64,000 nucleotides of DNA from Ornithobacterium rhinotracheale (lineage in GTDB: Bacteria > Bacteroidota > Bacteroidia > Flavobacteriales > Weeksellaceae), in assembly GCF_004088395.1 (NCBI RefSeq), contig NZ_CP035107.1:2185001-2249000 (forward strand), read 5' to 3'. Under the pieces are notes generated by a model. The model did not search any database. It was given only the letters and a program-made list of their open reading frames with translations, and was not told the origin of the DNA. The position numbers and the translations under genes were made by a program. This document shows, piece after piece, positions 53,257 to 61,740 of the stretch. How positions within the stretch are numbered: position 1 is the stretch's first letter; the number at the start of each line of letters is the position of its first letter.

Positions 53257-54232
53257 ACCCGTAGTGCATTATAAAAAAGGTTGCCCATGAGCCTAAAGAA
53301 AAGTAAATTGCATTGGTTACCAATCAAATACAATTATGAGCAACCTAGAGGCAAGTTACAATTTTATTTTGAATAAACTAATAGAAATTTCAGGAACTGA
53401 AAATTTCTATTTTAAACCAGTGAAACCAAAATTATCTGATATAGAGCTGATAAGCTTAATTATTTTAGCAGAATTTAAATCTATCGACTCTGAGTACCAG
53501 CTTTTTAGAGAGATAAAAGGTTGGGCTATTGAATCTAAAATTGAAAGGAGTGTTTACAACAGAAGAAAACGAAAACTCTTCCCTTTTCTTGAAGAAATTA
53601 GGTGCAAAATGGTGAAAAAGTTCAATGATTTTGAAAACTATTTCTTGGTGGACAGCATGCCTTTAGAAGTGTGTAAATTATCCCGCTCTTCCAGAAGCAA
53701 AATCTGTAAAGAAAATAGCTTTTCAATGCCAAATAAAGGTTTTTGTGCTTCTCAAAATCTACACTTTTATGGTTACAAGCTACATGCGATCTGTTCTATT
53801 GCTGGTGTGTTCCAAAGTTTTGACTTATCTCCCGCCTCCGTTCACGACATTCATTATTTGAAAGACATAAAACTTCAAATTTCTGATTGCGTGTTACTTG
53901 GAGACAGGGGCTATCTTTCTCAAACGGTTCAGCTTGACTTGTTCAATGAGGTGAAAATCCAGTTAGAAACCCCTAAAAGAAAAAATCAAAAAGATTACAA
54001 ACCTCAGTTCTATCCATTCAGAAAGTATAGAAAACGTATAGAAACTTTATTCTCGCAGTTGTGTGACCAATTTATGATACGGCGTAATTATGCCAAATCT
54101 TTTGAAGGATTCAAAACAAGAATATTGGCAAAAATTACCTCCTTGACTACTATTCAATATCTCAATAAATTTGTCTTTCATAGTAACATTAACAATTTAA
54201 AAATTAACCTCATTCGATAATGCACTACGGGT
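53257..54232 (+). mobile_element. Complete IS982-family insertion sequence
   Basis: 976 bp bounded by 16-bp perfect terminal inverted repeats (ACCCGTAGTGCATTAT at 53257-53272 and its complement at 54217-54232). It carries one transposase gene. Size, ACCC ends, 8-bp target duplication and single DDE ORF all fit the IS982 family; related elements are known from Riemerella and other Flavobacteriia. Confidence 0.9.
53336..54220 (+). CDS. IS982-family DDE transposase
   Basis: 294 residues. N-terminal helical DNA-binding part, then the catalytic core with Asp in FLVDSMPLEVCK, Asp in LLGDRGYLSQ and Glu in KRIETLFSQL. The HFYGYKLHAICSIAG and LSPASVHDIHYL blocks are typical of the family. Intact, so the element may still be mobile. 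It shares all but a few bases with the truncated copy next to it. Confidence 0.92.
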   Translation: MSNLEASYNFILNKLIEISGTENFYFKPVKPKLSDIELISLIILAEFKSIDSEYQLFREIKGWAIESKIERSVYNRRKRKLFPFLEEIRCKMVKKFNDFENYFLVDSMPLEVCKLSRSSRSKICKENSFSMPNKGFCASQNLHFYGYKLHAICSIAGVFQSFDLSPASVHDIHYLKDIKLQISDCVLLGDRGYLSQTVQLDLFNEVKIQLETPKRKNQKDYKPQFYPFRKYRKRIETLFSQLCDQFMIRRNYAKSFEGFKTRILAKITSLTTIQYLNKFVFHSNINNLKINLIR

Positions 54233-55057
54233 TATTTTAAACTAGTGAAACCAAAATTATCTGATATAGAGCTGATAAGCTTAATTATTTTAGCAGAATT
54301 TAAATCTATCGATTCTGAGTACCAGCTTTTTAGAGAGATAAAAGGTTGGGCTATTGAATCTAAAATTAAAAGGAGTGTTTACAACAGAAGAAAACGAAAA
54401 CTCTTCCCTTTTCTTGAAGAAATTAGGTGCAAAATGGTGAAAAAGTTCAATGATTTTGAAAACTATTTTTTGGTGGACAGCATGCCTTTAGAAGTGTGTA
54501 AATTATCCCGCTCTTCCAGAAGCAAAATCTGTAAAGAAAATAGCTTTTCAATGCCAAATAAAGGTTTTTGTGCTTCTCAAAATCTACACTTTTATGGTTA
54601 CAAGCTACATGCGATCTGTTCTATTGCTGGTGTATTCCAAAGTTTTGACTTATCTCCCGCCTCCGTTCACGACATTCATTATTTGAAAGACATAAAACTT
54701 CAAATTTCTGATTGCGTGTTACTTGGAGACAGGGGCTATCTTTCTCAAACGGTTCAGCTTGACTTGTTCAATGAGGTGAAAATCCAGTTAGAAACCCCTA
54801 AAAGAAAAAATCAAAAAGATTACAAACCTCAGTTCTATCCATTCAGAAAGTATAGAAAACGTATAGAAACTTTATTCTCGCAGTTGTGTGACCAATTTAT
54901 GATACGGCGTAATTATGCCAAATCTTTTGAAGGATTCAAAACAAGAATATTGGCAAAAATTACCTCCTTGACTACTATTCAATATCTCAATAAATTTGTC
55001 TTTCATTGTAACATTAACAATTTAAAAATTAACCTCATTCGATAATGCACTACGGGT
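54233..55057 (+). mobile_element. 5'-truncated second IS982 copy in tandem
   Basis: 825 bp, beginning exactly after the right end of the first copy with TATTTTAAAC, which corresponds to codon 25 of the intact transposase, and ending with a complete right inverted repeat (55042-55057). It differs from copy 1 at about six positions. Its left inverted repeat and about 150 bp are missing. Together the two copies lie between one pair of TAAATAAA repeats. Confidence 0.88.
54245..55045 (+). pseudogene. Truncated IS982 transposase
   Basis: The frame retains residues from about 29 onward, including all three catalytic acids, but lacks the N-terminus and a normal start. A GTG at 54245 could initiate weakly. 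Substitutions relative to copy 1 include Glu to Lys (ESKIKRS) and Ser to Cys (FHCNIN). Probably non-functional. Confidence 0.75.
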
Positions 55058-55065
55058 TAAATAAA
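55058..55065 (+). repeat. Right copy of the 8-bp target-site duplication
   Basis: TAAATAAA directly after the right inverted repeat of the truncated IS982 copy; identical to 53249-53256. Confidence 0.8.
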
Positions 55066-55087
55066 GATTTTAAAAACAACCAAATAC

Positions 55088-55116
55088 AAAAAGATGACTG
55101 ACAAGTCATCTTTTTT
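55088..55116. terminator. Bidirectional terminator-like hairpin before maf
   Basis: AAAAAGATGACT / AGTCATCTTTTTT with loop GACA. Probably ended a gene that lay to the left before the insertion events. Confidence 0.75.
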
Positions 55117-55129
55117 ATGCACACTTTTT

Positions 55130-55137
55130 TACATTTG
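55130..55137 (+). promoter_or_regulatory. -7 box directly before maf (possible leaderless transcript)
   Basis: TACATTTG ends 4 bp before the maf ATG at 55142. Transcription would begin at about the start codon. No clear -33 TTTG. Confidence 0.5.
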
Positions 55138-55141
55138 CAAT

Positions 55142-55726
55142 ATGCTACTACTACGAGATAAATTAAAGGATTTTGAGCTGATTTTAGGCTCTCAATCGCC
55201 ACGCAGGGAAGAATTATTGCGAGGCTTGTATTTAGAGTTTAAAACGCAACCCTTACACGCCGACGAGTCTTATTCTGCCGAACTAAAGGCTGAAAACATC
55301 ACCGAATTTCTATGCCGTGTAAAAGCCAATGCATTTCAATTTAGCCACGAAAAACAAATTTTAATCACTGCCGATACCATTGTTTGGCTCGAAGATCTTT
55401 CACTAGAAAAACCTAAAAATAGGGGAGAGGCGATTGACATGCTCAAGGCACTCAGTGGCAAAACACACGAAGTCATCAGCTCGGTAGGAATCACCTCAAC
55501 CGAGAAACAAATCGTGTTTTCAGACAAGACCAAGGTGCAATTTTCTACTTTAAATGATGAAGAAATTGAATTTTATGTCGATACCTTTCATCCGTTTGAC
55601 AAAGCGGGTGCCTATGGCGTGCAAGAGTGGATAGGCTATGTGGGCGTGGAAAAATTAGAAGGTAGCTACTTCACCGTAATGGGCTTGCCCGTGCACCGAT
55701 TGTACCAAACTTTGAAAAATTTTTAA
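55142..55726 (+). CDS. maf: Maf family nucleoside triphosphate pyrophosphatase
   Basis: 194 residues. Hydrolyses non-canonical or pyrimidine NTPs (dTTP/UTP type) to the monophosphate. Motifs: LILGSQSPRREELLRGL at the N-terminus, the catalytic acid in ITADTIVWL, and KAGAYGVQEWIGYVGVEKLEGSY, key part GAYGVQEW. The ATG at 55142 gives the family start (MLLLRDKLKDFELILG); an earlier in-frame ATG at 55094 lies inside a terminator hairpin. Confidence 0.93.
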   Translation: MLLLRDKLKDFELILGSQSPRREELLRGLYLEFKTQPLHADESYSAELKAENITEFLCRVKANAFQFSHEKQILITADTIVWLEDLSLEKPKNRGEAIDMLKALSGKTHEVISSVGITSTEKQIVFSDKTKVQFSTLNDEEIEFYVDTFHPFDKAGAYGVQEWIGYVGVEKLEGSYFTVMGLPVHRLYQTLKNF

Positions 55727-55732
55727 AGCATC

Positions 55733-55763
55733 AAAAAAAGGGATTTATAAAAATCCCTTTTTT
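55733..55763. terminator. Bidirectional terminator between maf and the acyltransferase gene
   Basis: Stem AAAAAAAGGGATTT / AAATCCCTTTTTT with a TATAA loop, flanked by A and T runs on both sides. Confidence 0.88.
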
Positions 55764-55773
55764 GCTATATTTT

Positions 55774-57579
55774 TTAAGTCGTTTTTTCTTTTTCTTCTAT
55801 CTCGGCTTGCAACTCTTCCAAAACAGGTTTAATGGTGCTTTCTGGCAATTCAGAAATTCGGATGTACATCAAGCCGTCTATCGCATCGTTGAATTTAGGA
55901 TCCACATTAAAGGCGATGACTTTGGCATTTTGCTTAATATATTTTTTAATCAAAACGGGCAAGCGTAATGCATTTGGCTCGAGTTCTTCGATAAGCTTGT
56001 CAAATTTGTTTAAATCTGCCTTGGCTTCATCAAAGATAAAATCCTTGTCTTGGTCTTTGATTTTGGGCTTAAACGCTCTTCTTGGTCGCACATATTGTGC
56101 CACATATGGATCGTAAAAATGCGATTGCATAAACTCAATCATCAGTGCTTTTGAAAACTGAGAAAATTGATTGCTGATGCTCACGCCACCCAAGATAAAT
56201 TTATGTTCAGGGTTGCGCAATGCTACATGAATAATTCCGCGCCAGAGCAAGAACAGTGGCATGGGCTTTTGCTGGTATTCTGGTACCACAAAGGCACGCC
56301 CCATTTCTATTGCCTTTCTAAAGAATGGCTGAATCTCAGGATCAAAATGGAACAATTCGCTGATGTAAAAACCTTTGATTCCGTAATTTTTATAAATCTC
56401 GTTTCCTAATCCCATACGATAAGCACCCGCAATTTTATTTTCTTGCGTATCCCACAGAATCAAATGATTGTAATGCCTATCAAATCGATCTATATCGGTT
56501 TCTTTATTAGTACCTTCTCCTACTTGTCTAAAGGTAATTTCACGCAAACGCCCAATCTCTCTCATGAGTTTTGGAATACTCTTGAAATCACAAAAATAGC
56601 ATTCATAGCGACTATTGCTAAAAAGTAGTGCTTCAGTAGCTCTCAGTTTTTTTACTTCTTCTATTAAATCTTCGCTAGGTGTTTCTTTAATAATATTTTT
56701 TACAGTTTTTGGCCTTGTAGGGATTGAATCCTTTATTGTTTGTGTAATATTTTTCTTTGGCTCGTAGGAGGAGGCGAGGACATAGGTTTTCTTGGTCAAG
56801 AAATGGGTAAATTTCTCTATGGTTTCGAATTCCTCTTGCTGTTTTAGGCTAATGGGTTTCCCTATTCTCAGCTGAATTGGCTTTAATCTTGTTTTAAGCA
56901 ATTCGTGGGGGAGGAGTGCTGTTTGCAAATCCGGATGTAATTTTTTTAAGCTATAAAAACGCTTACTATTTTTGGCATTAAAGTACATAGGGATTATAGG
57001 CACGCCTGCTTTTTTAATGAGCTTCATAATGGGCTTTTGCCATGGTTTATCCACGATTTCGCCGCGGTCGTTTTTATACGAGACTTCGCCCGCGGGGAAT
57101 ACGCCAAGTGGGTGCCCATCGTGCAGGTGTTTTAGGGCGGCCTTCATTCCTAAAAGGCTGTTTTTAATATCCCTGCGTGTCTCAAATGGATTGACGGGGA
57201 AGATGCGAGGGGCTAGGGGTTCAATTTTTTGTAAAAGAAAATTGGCTATGATTTTAAAATCTGGACGAATTTCCGAAAGGATTTTGAGCATTATGATGCC
57301 ATCTAATCCACCCAGTGGGTGATTGGAGACTATTACAAAGGGGCCTTCCTTCGGGATTCGTGCCAATTCCTCGTCTTGCACCTCGTAGGTAATGGCTAAA
57401 TCTCGCAGTAGGTGGGTTTCAAATTCTGGGCTTTTAAAATCTTTATTTGCTTGATAAATGCTGTTTAATCTTTTAAAGTTTAGCAATCTATGCAACACAA
57501 AGGCAATGGGCTTTCCTACAAAACCAAATTTTTGTAGTCCAGAAACTTGTGCTATATCTTTTACAGAAACTAAACTCAT
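55774..57579 (-). CDS. olsF: Bifunctional acyltransferase, probable ornithine/amino-acid lipid synthase (OlsF-like)
   Basis: 601 residues with two acyltransferase domains. Residues about 60-300 are a PlsC-type glycerophosphate/lyso-lipid O-acyltransferase with the catalytic block NHPLGGLDG, and FPAGEVSYKND and VPIIPMYFNA. Residues about 325-520 are an N-acyltransferase of the OlsB/hemolysin-like GNAT type (FREITFRQVGEGTNKETDID and YKNYGIKGFYISELFHFDPE). OlsF joins OlsB and OlsA activities to make ornithine lipid in one polypeptide, and orthologues are known in Bacteroidota. The amino acid could be ornithine, glycine or another. Overlaps aspartate kinase by 4 bp (ATGA), so it is translationally coupled. 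Confidence 0.72.
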   Translation of the reverse strand: MSLVSVKDIAQVSGLQKFGFVGKPIAFVLHRLLNFKRLNSIYQANKDFKSPEFETHLLRDLAITYEVQDEELARIPKEGPFVIVSNHPLGGLDGIIMLKILSEIRPDFKIIANFLLQKIEPLAPRIFPVNPFETRRDIKNSLLGMKAALKHLHDGHPLGVFPAGEVSYKNDRGEIVDKPWQKPIMKLIKKAGVPIIPMYFNAKNSKRFYSLKKLHPDLQTALLPHELLKTRLKPIQLRIGKPISLKQQEEFETIEKFTHFLTKKTYVLASSYEPKKNITQTIKDSIPTRPKTVKNIIKETPSEDLIEEVKKLRATEALLFSNSRYECYFCDFKSIPKLMREIGRLREITFRQVGEGTNKETDIDRFDRHYNHLILWDTQENKIAGAYRMGLGNEIYKNYGIKGFYISELFHFDPEIQPFFRKAIEMGRAFVVPEYQQKPMPLFLLWRGIIHVALRNPEHKFILGGVSISNQFSQFSKALMIEFMQSHFYDPYVAQYVRPRRAFKPKIKDQDKDFIFDEAKADLNKFDKLIEELEPNALRLPVLIKKYIKQNAKVIAFNVDPKFNDAIDGLMYIRISELPESTIKPVLEELQAEIEEKEKTT

Positions 57580-58826
57580 TTTTCTTCTTTTACCACTAAT
57601 TGCAAAGTATTGATTGCAGATTGTCTCACGATGGCTTTATCGTGGTTTGGAATTATGTTTTCGCTGTCTTTTTGTGCGTGTCTTATGGTATAAAGTGTGC
57701 AATCTGTAACCATAGAAACTTTATATTTTTGATCTAAATCCTCGATTAATTGTTCCAAATTATGGAATTTATCCTCTATACAAAGTAGTAAAGTAATTGC
57801 TGAAATTTGAATTAAGTTTACTTTAATTTTATTATCCGAAAGTTTCTCGTACACATCTTTGATGATTTCCTCGTCGATGAAAGAGAAACTTTTGCTCGAA
57901 ATACTTAATGTAATCTGATTTTTCTTCACGATATAGCACGGCACAAGTGGATCAAGACGCTTTCCTTGCTTAATCACCGAACCTGGTAAACTCGGATCTT
58001 CAAAACATTTTACATACAACGGAATGTTTTTACTTTGCAATGGTTGCAATGTCTTTGGGTGAATAACAGAAGCTCCATAATACGCAAGCTCAATTGCCTC
58101 TTCATAAGAGATTTCTTTCAAAATTTGTGTGTTGCTGAAAACACGCGGATCGGCATTTAATACCCCTTTTACATCTTTCCAAATGCTTAAACTATCGGCA
58201 TTTAAGCAATAGGCAATGATAGCTCCTGTGTAATCGGAACCTTCACGCCCTAGGGTCGTGGTGAAGTTATTCTCGTCTGAGCCTATGAAACCTTGCGTAA
58301 TGTATAATTTATCTTCGTCTAATCCTTTGAAGTTTTTTTCCGTTTTTTCCCAATCTACTTTTCCCTCGCGGTAGAAATTATTAGTTTTAATATATTCTCG
58401 GGCATCGATCCATTGGTTTTCTATGCCTTTAAAATTTAAATAAGCACTGATGATTTTGGTTGAAAGTAATTCCCCAAGGCTGATGACTTGATCGTACACA
58501 AAATCGTATTTTGGCGATTTATTTAAGCTTAAAAAAGTTTTCACCTCGGCAATAAGCTTTATAATTTGCTCAAAAACGGGATGAATCTCAGGAATCAATT
58601 CCTTGGCAATATTGATGTGAAAACGCTCAATTTCGTTTAATAATGAAAGATAATCTTCCTTATTTCTATATGCACTCACGACATCCTCCAGGGCATTGGT
58701 TGTTTTTCCCATTGCCGAAACGACCAAAAAACAATTCTGGTAGCCTGTGGCTTTTAAAACTTTTTCTACATTTTGTACATTGGTCGCATCTTTTACAGAA
58801 GCCCCACCAAATTTATAAATTTTCAT
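57576..58826 (-). CDS. Aspartate kinase
   Basis: 416 residues, monofunctional. Phosphorylates aspartate to start lysine, threonine and methionine synthesis. N-terminal kinase signature YKFGGASVKDA, LVVSAMGKTTNALED, the catalytic region LGREGSDYTGAIIAYCL, and two C-terminal ACT domains (about 295-400). Coupled by ATGA to the acyltransferase gene. Confidence 0.92.
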   Translation of the reverse strand: MKIYKFGGASVKDATNVQNVEKVLKATGYQNCFLVVSAMGKTTNALEDVVSAYRNKEDYLSLLNEIERFHINIAKELIPEIHPVFEQIIKLIAEVKTFLSLNKSPKYDFVYDQVISLGELLSTKIISAYLNFKGIENQWIDAREYIKTNNFYREGKVDWEKTEKNFKGLDEDKLYITQGFIGSDENNFTTTLGREGSDYTGAIIAYCLNADSLSIWKDVKGVLNADPRVFSNTQILKEISYEEAIELAYYGASVIHPKTLQPLQSKNIPLYVKCFEDPSLPGSVIKQGKRLDPLVPCYIVKKNQITLSISSKSFSFIDEEIIKDVYEKLSDNKIKVNLIQISAITLLLCIEDKFHNLEQLIEDLDQKYKVSMVTDCTLYTIRHAQKDSENIIPNHDKAIVRQSAINTLQLVVKEEK

Positions 58827-58991
58827 TTTACTTAATATTAATTCGCAAATATATAAAAGATAAATTTAGAGCCTATATGATTTTTAGCCATATTTTGTAA
58901 GAAACTCTGTTTTTATGCACTTAAGGTTTCTTTACTTTTTATCAAAACTCGCGTTCTACATTATTTTTAAAATTAATTTTGAATTTAATAA

Positions 58992-59504
58992 CTATTTATA
59001 CCACGAGCTATATTTCACATAATTATTGGCAATACGCTCAATTTCATTAGTTTTTAAATCCTCTGAAACTTCTTTGATTTTACGCGCAGGCACGCCTGCC
59101 CACAATTCGCCCGCCTTAACATGCGTATGTGGCGTGAGCACGGCACCTGCCGCGATAATTGCGTGAGATTCAATCAAGCAATCATCCATCACAATGGCAC
59201 CCATGCCTATCAAAACATTGTCCTGAATGGTGCACCCATGCACAATAGCACTGTGCCCTACCGAAACATTATTACCAATCGTGGTGGGATACTTCTGGTA
59301 GGTACAATGCACCACAGCATTGTCTTGAATATTTACTTTGTTGCCAAGTTTTATAAAATTGACATCGCCACGCAACACGGCATTAAACCAAATACTGCAA
59401 TCATCGCCCATTTGTACATCGCCGATTAGCGTAGCTGTTTCGGCTAAAAATACATTTTTACCCATTTTGGGCTGAATGCCATTTAATTCTTTTATTAAAG
59501 TCAT
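58992..59504 (-). CDS. Gamma carbonic anhydrase-like hexapeptide-repeat protein
   Basis: 170 residues, trimeric left-handed beta-helix. Zinc ligands are recognisable as His in AVVHCTYQ and two in SVGHSAIVHGC; the LRGDVNFIKLGNKVNIQD block is typical of YrdA/PaaY-type gamma-CAs. Whether it has real carbonic anhydrase activity is uncertain; many homologues have none that is detectable. I use the ATG at 59504, one of two in-frame starts. Divergent from the NifU-domain gene. Confidence 0.85.
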   Translation of the reverse strand: MTLIKELNGIQPKMGKNVFLAETATLIGDVQMGDDCSIWFNAVLRGDVNFIKLGNKVNIQDNAVVHCTYQKYPTTIGNNVSVGHSAIVHGCTIQDNVLIGMGAIVMDDCLIESHAIIAAGAVLTPHTHVKAGELWAGVPARKIKEVSEDLKTNEIERIANNYVKYSSWYK

Positions 59505-59540
59505 AAGCAAATTTTGGGTTTAAGTTAAGTATTTTAAATG

Positions 59541-59548
59541 TAACTTTG
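59541..59548 (+). promoter_or_regulatory. -7 box before the NifU-domain gene
   Basis: TAACTTTG, 23 bp before the ATG at 59572; a TTTG lies 24 bp upstream, slightly far for a -33. Confidence 0.5.
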
Positions 59549-59571
59549 CACACGATTTTTAATAAAAAAGC

Positions 59572-60450
59572 ATGAGAGTATATATAGAACAAACCCCACA
59601 AAAAAATATCATGAAGTTTGTTTGCGACAAAATTCTGACTTCTGGTAGCTATGAATACACAACAGAAGATACTATTTTGAACTCGCCTATGGCAAAACAA
59701 CTTTTTCTTTTTCCTTTTGTGAGAAGGGTATTTATCACCGCTAATTTTGTGGCGATTCAAAAAATGGAAGATATCGATTGGGAAAATATCGCACAGGAAT
59801 TAAAAGAATTAATCAACGAGCATCTTGAAAATTCTACCATTATTATAGAAAAAGCTAAAAAAGTTCCCTACACGCTTTATGCTGAAATGACGCCAAACCC
59901 TAATGTAATGAAGTTTGTAGCTAATCAAGAAATTACACCGCAAATCGTGGAGGTGAAGAGTAGGGAAGAGGCTACTCAAGTGCCTGTTGCAGTGGAATTG
60001 TATGAAAATTTTGATTTTGTGAAAGAAGTCTTTTTACAAGAGAATTTTCTTTCGGTTACGGCAGATCATAAAGTAGATTGGCAAATTAAGGCTTTAGAAA
60101 TCCGTGAATTTTTGTTGAATTATCTACAAAGTGGCAAAACCATCGTAAAAAGCGATTATACAGCACCTAAAAACGAATGGGAAGAACATTTGGAACAAAA
60201 GGTATATTCTGGTACAGAAAAAGAAATTCAGCGCGTTTTAGACCAATATATTCAGCCTGCAGTGGCAAATGATGGAGGAAACATTGCTCTTATTTCTTTT
60301 GATGAATCGACCAAAACTGCCAAAATGCTTTTGCAAGGGGCTTGTAGCGGCTGCCCAAGTTCTACAATTACGCTCAAAAACGGAATTGAGGCGATGCTTA
60401 AAGAAATGCTACCAAATGTAGTGGAACATGTAGAGGCGATTAATGGATAA
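59572..60450 (+). CDS. NifU-domain protein with two tandem Nfu_N domains
   Basis: 292 residues. Two N-terminal Nfu_N-type domains (about 1-90, beginning RVYIEQTPQKNIMKF, and about 100-195, beginning YAEMTPNPNVMKFV) are followed by a NifU C-terminal domain (about 205-292) with the Fe-S ligands in QGACSGCPSSTITL. It should carry or transfer [4Fe-4S] clusters to client enzymes. Tandem Nfu_N domains are a Bacteroidota arrangement. A terminator follows at 60491-60524. Confidence 0.9.
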   Translation: MRVYIEQTPQKNIMKFVCDKILTSGSYEYTTEDTILNSPMAKQLFLFPFVRRVFITANFVAIQKMEDIDWENIAQELKELINEHLENSTIIIEKAKKVPYTLYAEMTPNPNVMKFVANQEITPQIVEVKSREEATQVPVAVELYENFDFVKEVFLQENFLSVTADHKVDWQIKALEIREFLLNYLQSGKTIVKSDYTAPKNEWEEHLEQKVYSGTEKEIQRVLDQYIQPAVANDGGNIALISFDESTKTAKMLLQGACSGCPSSTITLKNGIEAMLKEMLPNVVEHVEAING

Positions 60451-60490
60451 GAAAAATTGCTTAGATTCAATATTTTTTTGGTTAAAAACA

Positions 60491-60524
60491 AAAATGTGCA
60501 TCTCATTGAGATGCACATTTTTTA
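60491..60524. terminator. Terminator between the NifU-domain and OmpA genes
   Basis: Near-perfect hairpin AAAATGTGCATCT / AGATGCACATTTTTT around CATTG. Confidence 0.9.
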
Positions 60525-60547
60525 TAAAACTAATGACTAATTTTTAA

Positions 60548-61231
60548 TTATTCTCCTGCTTCTTTTTTGGCTTCCTCTTTCATTTTTTCGTTGGCTGTAA
60601 TTGTAAATTCAACACGGCGGTTTCCAGCTCTACCTTGAGGTGTATCGTTTGAATATCTTGGATCTTCTTTACCCATACCCACTACTGTTAAACGATTTTT
60701 TGCAATTCCGTTGCTTATCAAGAAATCAGCAACAGATTGAGCTCTTTTTTGAGACAATGGCTGGTTGTATGATTGAGAGCCTACATTGTCTGTATAACCT
60801 ACTACCATGATATTTGTATCTGGATATTCTTGGAAAACTTTGATTACTTTAGCCAAGTTTTGTTTAGCTTCTGGAGTTAAAGATGATTTGTTATATTCAA
60901 ATCTCACCTCTGAGTTTTCATCAAGAATCACTTGGATTCCTTCCTCAGATCTCTTTACTTCGGCACCTGGCAAAGCTTGGCCAATTTCTTGTGCTTGCTT
61001 ATCCATTTTTTTACCAATGATAGCTCCAGCAGAACCACCCACTACACCACCTATAATGGCTCCAAGGGCTCTATTTTTCTTTCCGATTAAAGCACCTAAA
61101 CCAGCACCAGCAGCAGCTCCAATGGCGGCTCCTCTTTGCGATTTGTTGGTGTTTTGTACAGCCTCGCAGCTGCTTAACATCAATCCTAGTATTACCAAAA
61201 GTGGTAATATGCGTAAATGTAAATTTTTCAT
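60548..61231 (-). CDS. OmpA-family lipoprotein with glycine-zipper segment
   Basis: 227 residues: lipoprotein signal (lipobox LSSC, Cys22), a hydrophobic Gly/Ala-rich segment with glycine-zipper spacing (GAAIGAAAGAGLGALIG and IIGGVVGGSAGAIIG, about 34-73), and a C-terminal OmpA domain that binds peptidoglycan (VVGYTDNVGSQSYNQPLSQK to NRRVEFTI). The zipper inserts into or packs against the membrane. Likely an envelope stress or structural protein. It lies 12 bp after a lipocalin-like lipoprotein gene, in the same operon. Confidence 0.9.
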   Translation of the reverse strand: MKNLHLRILPLLVILGLMLSSCEAVQNTNKSQRGAAIGAAAGAGLGALIGKKNRALGAIIGGVVGGSAGAIIGKKMDKQAQEIGQALPGAEVKRSEEGIQVILDENSEVRFEYNKSSLTPEAKQNLAKVIKVFQEYPDTNIMVVGYTDNVGSQSYNQPLSQKRAQSVADFLISNGIAKNRLTVVGMGKEDPRYSNDTPQGRAGNRRVEFTITANEKMKEEAKKEAGE

Positions 61232-61243
61232 TTTCTATAAAAT

Positions 61244-61720
61244 TTATTCTGCTATTTTAGTGAAATAATAATCGATGGTAGTTTTTTCTCCGCCTACAGG
61301 CACTTCTTGTGATAAATGTGCTTGGTAGTCAGATAAATCTTCTACTTTTAATTTATACCCTGTTAGCACATTTTTAGCCTTTTCACCTGGTAAAATTCTT
61401 TTAAACCAAAAATAAGTGGTACCGTCTTCATTAGTCATATGCCAGCTGATTTTATTAGACTCGCTTGGGCAAGAAACACTGTTGAAAACATAATTTCCAG
61501 AATTGTTGTTGGCTACTAAATGCCAAGAGCTCCCAACAAAACAGCTTTGTGGTGCTTGATTAAACAAATTGGTGATTTGTATGCTTGCCTCACGAGGCGT
61601 AACAGATGTAAGTGTCCAATCTCCTCTAAAATCTTTGGCTGATTGCTTTGCTGCGTTTTGTGTTGGAGAACAAGAAGCAAAGAATGCAACAGATAGCATT
61701 GAAAGTAATACTTTTTTCAT
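61244..61720 (-). CDS. Lipocalin-like lipoprotein
   Basis: 158 residues with lipobox FFASC (Cys18) and the N-terminal strand DFRGDWTLTSVTPREASI resembling the GxW start of lipocalin-like (DUF/Lipocalin_4) domains. The rest is beta-rich with a likely disulfide (Cys in QSCFVGSS and VSCPSES). Upstream of, and co-oriented with, the OmpA lipoprotein gene. Ligand unknown. Confidence 0.75.
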   Translation of the reverse strand: MKKVLLSMLSVAFFASCSPTQNAAKQSAKDFRGDWTLTSVTPREASIQITNLFNQAPQSCFVGSSWHLVANNNSGNYVFNSVSCPSESNKISWHMTNEDGTTYFWFKRILPGEKAKNVLTGYKLKVEDLSDYQAHLSQEVPVGGEKTTIDYYFTKIAE

Positions 61721-61740
61721 TTCTATTTTAATTTTAAAAT

